Part shown: piece by piece, positions 58,117 through 64,000 of the stretch
Layout of the letters: each line of letters opens with the position of its first letter
Position numbering within the stretch: the stretch's first letter is position 1
Assembly (NCBI GenBank): GCA_017303415.1
Contig: JAFLBJ010000001.1
Coordinates: forward strand, 310,001-374,000
Direction of reading: 5' to 3'
Length of the DNA: 64,000 bases
Source of the DNA: Chitinophagales bacterium
GTDB taxonomy: Bacteria; Bacteroidota; Bacteroidia; Chitinophagales; Chitinophagaceae
Program-made: the position numbers and the translations under genes
The notes under the pieces: model-generated
Database searches by the model: none
Told to the model about the DNA's origin: nothing
What the model saw: only the letters and a program-made list of their open reading frames with translations

Positions 58117-58464
58117 ATGCTCCTCGCCATTCACCCCAAATTACCGATGCGCTCAAAAGCCGCTACGCGTGATTTTTACCTACATAACCTTGGCTTTAAA
58201 GACATCGGTCAGGTGGACTACCCTGACTACCTGATGGTACGCCTGGATGAGGTAGAAATTCACTTTTTCTCCTTCCCCACCCTCGACCCCGCTACCAATG
58301 ACGGACAGGTATATATCCGCGTGAAAGACATTGAGACCTGGTATGCTTCGCTAAAAACCACCGGTATCCGCCTCACTGAATTAAAGACCATGCCCTGGAA
58401 ACAAAAAGAATTCTCCACCTGGGACCCGGATAACAATGTATTGACCTTTGGGGAAGACGCGTGA
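58117..58464 (+). CDS. VOC-fold (glyoxalase/bleomycin-resistance-like) protein
   Basis: The protein has 115 residues. LPMRSKAATRDFYLHNLGFK at the start, YLMVRLDEVEIHFFSFPTLD in the middle, VYIRVKDIETWYASLKTTGI, and a C-terminal EFSTWDPDNNVLTFGE form the paired beta-alpha-beta-beta-beta modules of VOC proteins. Metal-binding H/E residues are in the usual strands (EIHFF, TFGE). Bleomycin binding or a hydrolase role cannot be told apart. Confidence 0.88.
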   Translation: MLLAIHPKLPMRSKAATRDFYLHNLGFKDIGQVDYPDYLMVRLDEVEIHFFSFPTLDPATNDGQVYIRVKDIETWYASLKTTGIRLTELKTMPWKQKEFSTWDPDNNVLTFGEDA

Positions 58465-58509
58465 ATACAGAAAAGCTGACCCCAAAAACAAGTAATCACA
58501 GCCGATTAC

Positions 58510-59538
58510 CTAAAGCAAATAATATTCCCTCCTGGGCGATACGGATCGGTCAGTGACCGTTTCTTCAATCATAGACAGATCAGGGCTAAACCTGGACTTA
58601 TATAATTTGGCATGACCGGAAAGCGGTTCTTTGTCTTCCACCACCGCCACCGTTAGCTTCCCCTGATTGTACAGATCGGTGCCATACATCTGTTCCAGGT
58701 TCTTTTCAATACTCTGCGCGATCGTGGTCATAGGCGTGTCTGTGGGCTTATTTTCAAAGGGATCCTGCAGGTGAATGGCCATTTTTTCAATCAGTAAAAA
58801 ACTGGCTGAGATGGCCACCACCAGGGGCACTTCAAACAAGCCAAAATACTCAATAACCCCAAATGGCAACAAGGCAATGAACAGCATCATTGACATATGA
58901 ATATATAAACTGTAGGTGCTGGGGAAAACAGTATTCTTGATCCGCTCACATTTGCCCATGGCATCGCATAAACGGGAAAGGGTCCTGTCCAATTCAACTT
59001 GCTGAAACCGGTTGATCCAGCCCTCTTCAAGCGCCAATTGAATATCCCGCCCCATCAGGTCAAGCAAAGCAGCCGGTACATTGTCCATATCCCGCACATA
59101 GTCTAATTCCCTGGGTTCAAGGTATTTTTCGAGACCTGACATTACCTGCTGCTTGCGCAGGTGCCTGCCCAGACTATAGGTCCAGGCGATCTGCCTGCGG
59201 ATCATACGTTGCCGGAAATTCTCCAGGCCTTCATTTTCACTTTCCATGGGTGTAAACGACATCACCTGCCGGGCCAACGTCCTCGAATCATTCACGATCG
59301 CCCCCCAGATATGACGGGCTTCCCACCACCGGTCATAAGCCTGATTGCTCCGAAAACCAAGCAATAAGGAAATAACTGTTCCCAAAATCGTAGGTACTGA
59401 AATCGGGATGGAGATACGCGTCATGTGATACTGCTCATAGAGGATGGAAACCAAAATGGCATACAAAGCGATAATAATGATCTCTTTCTTAATCTTTCCA
59501 AACACGTATCTAAAGGGAATATTCTTCTGTAATAACAT
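58510..59538 (-). CDS. Bestrophin-family ion channel
   Basis: The protein has 342 residues. It matches the bacterial bestrophin (RFP-TM) family: IIIIALYAILVSILYEQYHM, SVPTILGTVISLLLGFRSNQ, AYDRWWEARHIWGAIVNDSR and LLPFGVIEYFGLFEVPLVVA, with DPFENKPTDTPMTTIAQSIE at the C-terminus. It should form a pentameric anion/cation channel in the inner membrane. It lies between VOC and UspA genes. Confidence 0.92.
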   Translation of the reverse strand: MLLQKNIPFRYVFGKIKKEIIIIALYAILVSILYEQYHMTRISIPISVPTILGTVISLLLGFRSNQAYDRWWEARHIWGAIVNDSRTLARQVMSFTPMESENEGLENFRQRMIRRQIAWTYSLGRHLRKQQVMSGLEKYLEPRELDYVRDMDNVPAALLDLMGRDIQLALEEGWINRFQQVELDRTLSRLCDAMGKCERIKNTVFPSTYSLYIHMSMMLFIALLPFGVIEYFGLFEVPLVVAISASFLLIEKMAIHLQDPFENKPTDTPMTTIAQSIEKNLEQMYGTDLYNQGKLTVAVVEDKEPLSGHAKLYKSRFSPDLSMIEETVTDRSVSPRREYYLL

Positions 59539-59612
59539 ACAAATCGTATTAGGTGAAATTTACCTGGTCCTTCGCACAGCCATTTTGGTACTTGTCGAAT
59601 TGACTACCGGAA

Positions 59613-60119
59613 TTAATAAGATCCCGCCTTTGCGTAAACCTGCTGAGGCTCAGTCGTGAAGATTTTTTTATTACTGAACACAGGTTCCTTTTTCCTTGGT
59701 ACTTCCCTGACCACCGGAATACCACATTTGGTAAACAAGCCCGCCGGGTTTACGCTTTGCTTGTGCGCCTTGGTAAACACATAATGGCTGGGATAGAAGA
59801 TCATGTTCACATCATTGGCCTCAATAAAATTTCTGAACATGGCCCTGGTATCACCCTGCATACACCGCACTACGATCTTACCTACCCGTTGGCCATATTC
59901 ATCCTTTAACTGTTTACAAGCCTGACGAAAATTCTCTGTCATCAATTCTGCTGAAGGATCTTTATAACTGGGACGCAACAATTCAAAGGGCAGGGAAGAT
60001 TGTTCAAAAGCATGAAAAAGAATGATATTAACTTTCATGTCTGTAGTTAAGCCCAGCGCCTGTTCAGCCAGTTTTATGGAGGCAGGACTAAAGTCTGTAG
60101 GTACAAGAATGTTTGCCAT
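59613..60119 (-). CDS. Universal stress protein (UspA-like)
   Basis: The protein has 168 residues. MANILVPTDFSPASIKLAEQ, VNIILFHAFEQS, then KIVVRCMQGDTRAMFRNFIE and NMIFYPSHYVFTKA follow the single UspA Rossmann-like domain. The usual C-terminal G-2x-G-9x-G-S/T ATP-binding loop is not seen, so it may be a non-ATP-binding member. The C-terminal 25 residues (VFSNKKIFTTEPQQVYAKAG) are an extension. Confidence 0.83.
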   Translation of the reverse strand: MANILVPTDFSPASIKLAEQALGLTTDMKVNIILFHAFEQSSLPFELLRPSYKDPSAELMTENFRQACKQLKDEYGQRVGKIVVRCMQGDTRAMFRNFIEANDVNMIFYPSHYVFTKAHKQSVNPAGLFTKCGIPVVREVPRKKEPVFSNKKIFTTEPQQVYAKAGSY

Positions 60120-60247
60120 ATTATTTTGGTTTTATTTAAACCTCAAAATTGGACAGCAAACATTAGAGGCTCCTAAAGACCAGAATAAAATTGGCTTAGA
60201 AATTCATTAGAGAGAGATTAGAAAATTAGAATGCCTTAATCTGTATG

Positions 60248-61636
60248 TCACTCCTTTGTTTTATTATCCACCAGTGGAAGACCGATCTTTACTGTTGTCC
60301 CTTCATTCTCAACCGATTTTACCTCGATAGCTCCTTTGTGAAGCCGAATGATGTTATTGGATAAGGGCATGCCGATACCATAACCCTCATACCGGGAGGT
60401 GTTGGAGGCCCTGAAAAATGGGTTATAGATATATTTCAGTTCGTCAGCCGGAATGCCAATCCCTTTGTCGACCACCCATATTTCTGCATTCTTTCCCCGG
60501 AAATACAGATGAATACTCACTTTACTATTATCTGAATACTTACAGGCATTCATAACGATATTACTGATGGCCATCACCAGCAAATTATAATTCCCCTGAA
60601 CGCGGGAACGGCTTTCCTCTTCTGGCATTTCATCAATGCGGATCTCGATCTTGTTATCAGGCACAATGGCATCACAATTTTCCTTTACATCAAACAGAAG
60701 CTGATCAAGCCGGATGGCTTCCCAACGCTGCCGCTTTCCATCAAAACCGGTTTGGGCCAATGACAAAAGCCCCCTGGTAAGCTCCTGTAATTTTTCCGCC
60801 TGTTTGGTGATCTGAACCAGGCTTTGCTGATACCCCTCCACTGTTCTCTCTTTTGAAAGGGCCAGGTCGGCTTCTGCCACGATCGCCGTAAGGGGTGTTC
60901 GTAATTCGTGAGAGGCATTGCTCACAAAATTATTCTGAATCTCAAACGCCGTTTCCAGCCGATTGAGCATCAGGTTAAAGGTGCTTGTTAACTCCGCAAT
61001 TTCATCCGCGCCTTCCTGTTCCTTTAACCGTAAATGAAGATTGCCCTCATTGATCTGTTTTACCCGGTTGATGATATCCCGGAAAGGCTTGAATGTTTTC
61101 TTGGAAAAATATCGCCCAACCGTATATATAAGCGCCACCGCAAAGATCAGGTTCACAAATTTGATGATGGCCAGATGCCGCATCATTTCAGTGCCATACT
61201 CATTGGTGGCGGACTTGATAACAATATAATTCCCCGATTCATCCTTATATAAAAACCCTGCAAAATGCCTGAACCGGATCTGGTCAAAGACCGTGGCGCC
61301 ATCGGCTTTCGTGATATCCGCAATATATTTTTCGGTAAGGGGTTTGGGTATGGGTTTCTTTCCGGGCCCGGTTACACTGTCCAGCTTTAAAATGATCGCC
61401 TGCTCCTCAGGCAGCCGTTCCAAATATTGTTTCTCAATTTCCCGAAATGCTTCCGTTGACACTTCCCCTTGCTCAAATCGGTATTTGGAAGAAATGCGCG
61501 CCCGCAATTCAAGTCGCTTATGAAAATCATTGTTCGCGAAAGAACTGATAAAAATATAAACCACGATGTTCAGGATCAGAAAGATCGTAGCCGTGAGAAT
61601 GGTAAATAGAAGGGTGGTCTTTGCTTGTATTTTCAT
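60248..61636 (-). CDS. Sensor histidine kinase
   Basis: The protein has 462 residues. Membrane helices at about 8-30 and 155-175 flank a periplasmic sensor domain (about 125 residues), then HAMP (KPFRDIINRVKQINEGNLHL). HisKA contains SHELRTPLTAIVAEADLAL with the phospho-accepting histidine near 242, and the HATPase has N-box NIVMNACKYSDNS, G1 VVDKGIGIPADEL and G2 GYGIGMPLSNNIIRLHKG. It is 12 bases downstream of the OmpR-type response regulator, its probable partner. What it senses is not visible. Confidence 0.94.
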   Translation of the reverse strand: MKIQAKTTLLFTILTATIFLILNIVVYIFISSFANNDFHKRLELRARISSKYRFEQGEVSTEAFREIEKQYLERLPEEQAIILKLDSVTGPGKKPIPKPLTEKYIADITKADGATVFDQIRFRHFAGFLYKDESGNYIVIKSATNEYGTEMMRHLAIIKFVNLIFAVALIYTVGRYFSKKTFKPFRDIINRVKQINEGNLHLRLKEQEGADEIAELTSTFNLMLNRLETAFEIQNNFVSNASHELRTPLTAIVAEADLALSKERTVEGYQQSLVQITKQAEKLQELTRGLLSLAQTGFDGKRQRWEAIRLDQLLFDVKENCDAIVPDNKIEIRIDEMPEEESRSRVQGNYNLLVMAISNIVMNACKYSDNSKVSIHLYFRGKNAEIWVVDKGIGIPADELKYIYNPFFRASNTSRYEGYGIGMPLSNNIIRLHKGAIEVKSVENEGTTVKIGLPLVDNKTKE

Positions 61637-61648
61637 ATGGCTGCCTGC

Positions 61649-62323
61649 TTAAGCTTTCAGCATATATCCCATGCCGACTACCGTTTGAATGAATTTTTTG
61701 TCCGGGTTATTGCTGATTTTTTTCCGCAGGTAATTCACATATACATCCACCACATTTGTTCCCATATTAAAATCAATGCCCCAAACCTTTTCCAGGATCT
61801 CCATTCTTGACAATACCCTGTTTTTATTCCGGACAAAAAACTCAAGCAATCGAAATTCTGTAGAGGTAAGCGCAACCGGTACCCCATCCCTTTCCACTAA
61901 TTTTGATTTGAAATCGATCCGAATTGTATCCAACTCCTGAACATCTTCCTCCTGTACCACCAGGCTCTTTCTGCGGTTCAGTGATTTTAAACGTGCTTCC
62001 AGTTCCGCAAACTTGAATGGTTTTACCAGGTAGTCATCCCCGCCAGCTTCAAGTCCGGCCACAATATTCTCTGTTGTACCCAGGGCGGTCAAAAAAAGAA
62101 TAGGGGAATGGATCTTATTCTCCCGAAGCCTTCTGCATAACTCCATCCCACTCATACCTGGGAGCATGATATCCAGAATCAACACATCAAAGCTGTGGGC
62201 CAAGGCCATCTGCAAACCGACATTACCTTCCGGTGCTACTGAAATACTATAACCCTTCTCGGTAAGTCCCTTGTTTATTATTCCCGCAACATAAGGTTCA
62301 TCTTCCACCAATAAAATCTTCAT
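61649..62323 (-). CDS. OmpR-family response regulator
   Basis: The ATG at 62321-62323 (MKILLVEDEPYVAGIINKGL) is used; a TTG two codons upstream is also in frame. About 224 residues. The receiver domain has the acidic pair EDE, D51 (VLILDIMLPGM) and K101 region (YLVKPFKFAELEARL). The winged-helix DNA-binding domain has LTSTEFRLLEFFVRNKN, ILEKVWGIDFNMGTNVVDVY and YLRKKISNNPDKKFIQTVVG. It is the partner of the kinase downstream. Confidence 0.94.
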   Translation of the reverse strand: MKILLVEDEPYVAGIINKGLTEKGYSISVAPEGNVGLQMALAHSFDVLILDIMLPGMSGMELCRRLRENKIHSPILFLTALGTTENIVAGLEAGGDDYLVKPFKFAELEARLKSLNRRKSLVVQEEDVQELDTIRIDFKSKLVERDGVPVALTSTEFRLLEFFVRNKNRVLSRMEILEKVWGIDFNMGTNVVDVYVNYLRKKISNNPDKKFIQTVVGMGYMLKA

Positions 62324-62510
62324 ACTCAACTATATATTAAAAATAATTTCAATAAAAATGGCCGTTTTCTATCTTTACAAAGAAACCATCCATTTGTTCA
62401 GCACAAAACAAATTTTCGGTTGTAGGTGGCAGTGTGATTTATTGATTCGTCCAGATTTATAATTATCGATGTATAGAAATTACCAAATCAACAAACCCCC
62501 ATCCATTAAT

Positions 62511-62942
62511 ATGAGAATTACAATCAAACTTGCACTTGCTTGCAGCTGCATACTGGCCTTCTCGGCTTTTAGTTTCCAACGAACTATTCAGGATAAATAT
62601 CCCCTCAACGGAGAGTGGAAGCCCATTCGGCAAGAGATGGGAGGAAGGGCCATGCCTCCTGAATATTATGCCAAGCATCTCCTGGTACTTCAGGATACCA
62701 ATTATGTTTTTACGGCAGAAAGCGTCGACATTGGTGTTTCAAAATATGCCGATGGGAAAATGGACATTACCGGAAAAGAAGGAGTAAATACCGGCAGATC
62801 GTTTAAAGCGCTTTACGAATTAAAGAAGGATACACTGAGTATCTGTTATAACCTGAAAGGTGATCAATACCCGGCCAGCCTCTCTACTCAGGGCCAACCG
62901 ATGTACTTTCTATCCGTTTATATTCGAAATAATAAAGAATAG
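62511..62942 (+). CDS. Exported lipocalin-like (TIGR03067-type) protein
   Basis: The ATG at 62511-62513 (MRITIKLALACSCILAFSAF) is used, as a signal peptide follows at once; the frame is open to 62469. About 143 residues. The YPLNGEWKPIRQEMGGRAMP and KKDTLSICYNLKGDQYPASL patterns recall TIGR03067 (planctomycete-type lipocalin-like) domains. Function unknown. It is divergent from the two-component genes. Confidence 0.65.
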   Translation: MRITIKLALACSCILAFSAFSFQRTIQDKYPLNGEWKPIRQEMGGRAMPPEYYAKHLLVLQDTNYVFTAESVDIGVSKYADGKMDITGKEGVNTGRSFKALYELKKDTLSICYNLKGDQYPASLSTQGQPMYFLSVYIRNNKE

Positions 62943-62956
62943 CGGTGTTGGTTCAG

Positions 62957-63008
62957 CTGTGCGGGACTTCCAGTCCCGCACAAATAGAAAGCCGCCTCTG
63001 GCGGCACC
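62957..63008. repeat. Third copy of the two-hairpin repeat
   Basis: CTGTGCGGGACTTCCAGTCC-CGCA (62960-62980) and GCCGCCTCTGGCGGC (62991-63005). Same order and loops as 40061-40258, with different, paired stem bases. Confidence 0.8.
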
Positions 63009-63015
63009 ACCTATC

Positions 63016-63216
63016 CTAATCCCCCTCCTCCAACAAAAACAACTCCTCCACCGCCATACCAAAAACCTTCGCGATCTTCAACGCCAGTACGGTTGAAGGC
63101 ACATACTTATTACTTTCCATGGCATTGATCGTTTGTCGGGATACGCTGACCTTTTCTGCCAGGTCAGCCTGGGTTATATTGAGCCGGGCGCGCTCTATTC
63201 GGATATTGTTTTTCAT
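63016..63216 (-). CDS. XRE-family HTH regulator
   Basis: The protein has 66 residues: NIRIERARLNITQADLAEKV, SVSRQTINAMESNKYVPSTV, LALKIAKVFGMAVEELFLLE, a Cro/CI fold of the YozG type. Its start overlaps the stop of the membrane-protein gene by 4 bases (ATGA), so the two are co-expressed. Such pairs are common in Bacteroidota and Firmicutes; the membrane partner may control the regulator. Confidence 0.9.
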   Translation of the reverse strand: MKNNIRIERARLNITQADLAEKVSVSRQTINAMESNKYVPSTVLALKIAKVFGMAVEELFLLEEGD

Positions 63217-63680
63217 GACTGCAGGCTTTTTCTTCTTTCCAAATAAAGTACAAGGTTGAAACGAATCACAAAAAGAATCAACGTCGTACAGATATTATAC
63301 GCCATGATCGTCAAAAACAATTCATTGTAAAAAAGTATGATCGAAACCATAATGAACAATGAATTGATCAGGACAGCCCACAACAAAGACTCCAATCTTA
63401 ATTGCATGATCCGTTCATCTTCGTCCTTTTCCCTTGAAAAAGCCATTAACAACAGCCCACAGGTCAACAATACCCCACCCAACTCATCGGTGAAATTGTT
63501 TTGGTGAAGGTTAAAAAGAAACCCCTCATTAAAACTAAAATGCTCCGAGGGGCGTGAATAATCCAAAAATTCTAAGGTGAAATCAAAATTGAGGTAGGCT
63601 ACCATCAAAGCAAAAGCCGGTATCGCTATTACCAGCCCTGCGTATTTCATGCGGGGTGAAAGCAAAAATCGGGGTGACAT
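63213..63680 (-). CDS. Membrane protein paired with XRE regulator
   Basis: The ATG at 63678-63680 (MSPRFLLSPRMKYAGLVIAI) is used, giving 155 residues. Four hydrophobic helices are seen near residues 10-28, 60-78, 93-113 and 120-140 (LVIAIPAFALMVAYL, LGGVLLTCGLLLMA, LLWAVLINSLFIMVSIILFY, TIMAYNICTTLILFVI). A DE-rich loop (SREKDEDERIMQLRLES) lies between helices 2 and 3. Function unknown; its overlap with the XRE gene suggests regulation of that protein. Confidence 0.75.
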   Translation of the reverse strand: MSPRFLLSPRMKYAGLVIAIPAFALMVAYLNFDFTLEFLDYSRPSEHFSFNEGFLFNLHQNNFTDELGGVLLTCGLLLMAFSREKDEDERIMQLRLESLLWAVLINSLFIMVSIILFYNELFLTIMAYNICTTLILFVIRFNLVLYLERRKSLQS

Positions 63681-63780
63681 AAAATATGTTTTAAATGTAC
63701 ACCCCAAATGTAAAATTTATTTGTCTAAATGTCAAATAAACTTTACACAAATTTTTGTTAATCAGCGTAAACCCGCGTGA

Positions 63781-64000
<220 letters not shown>

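Overview
The window is chromosomal DNA of a Bacteroidota bacterium, most likely Chitinophagaceae or a close relative. The evidence is SusC/SusD outer-membrane nutrient uptake proteins, an ECF sigma/FecR pair, a gliding-motility (type IX secretion) C-terminal sorting domain, many short-signal lipoproteins, and a CAU-anticodon tRNA with no encoded CCA. The two flanks (1-20.6 kb and about 50-64 kb) look like ordinary host chromosome. The middle (about 20.8-50 kb) is visibly richer in A+T and has a very different gene style.

Region 1 (1-20.5 kb, nearly all on the minus strand) is a polysaccharide utilisation locus. Reading in the direction of transcription, it runs: ECF sigma factor, FecR anti-sigma factor, SusC with an STN signalling domain, SusD, a LamG-fold lipoprotein, a terminator, a seven-haem cytochrome lipoprotein, a large VCBS/UnbV lipoprotein, two GH30-type glucosidases, a PF10091 (GH144-type) lipoprotein, a large CHU_C-tagged secreted protein, and a second PF10091 enzyme cut by the window edge. 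The gene set suggests sensing, import and cleavage of a beta-glucan.

Region 2 (20.67-40.05 kb) is an integrative element inserted in the 3' end of the CAU tRNA gene. A perfect 47-bp repeat of the tRNA 3' half marks both ends, and a tyrosine integrase lies next to the right end. The left half carries a minus-strand replication/recombination module: an HTH_17 protein, a palm-polymerase-like protein with A/B/C motifs, a RecA-like ATPase and a RadC-like JAB protein. No conjugation or capsid genes are visible.

Region 3 is the most notable. From 27.8 to 38.3 kb inside the element, and again from 41.0 to about 47 kb outside it, plus-strand genes are separated by about 140-200-bp imperfect palindromes of the type AAC-ATTGG...CGTT. 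They have the architecture of integron attC sites: long complementary arms, an asymmetric bulge, and a variable middle. The 5-8 bases just after CGTT at the start of a cassette are complementary to the bases just before AAC at the end of the SAME cassette, as expected if each cassette once existed as a circle. Both arrays start after homologous leaders of about 250 bp (possible attI regions). No integron integrase is seen, so these are CALIN-like arrays whose sites differ from the classical consensus. The cargo is defence-like: an Mrr-type nuclease, a HEPN plus Cas2-like pair, a SIR2-like protein, an HsdR-N-like nuclease, a GHKL ATPase-nuclease fusion, a TIR protein, an HD-HSP90-type ATPase fusion, a TraB-like protein and several small membrane proteins of unknown role.

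Region 4 (47.3-64 kb) starts with repeat-rich DNA around SUKH and NERD genes. It returns at 50.1 kb to host chromosome: an M19-type peptidase, small conserved proteins (DUF1905, CsbD, DUF2200, cupin, VOC), a bestrophin, a universal stress protein, an OmpR-type two-component system, an XRE/membrane-protein pair, and the C-terminus of catalase-peroxidase KatG at the right edge.
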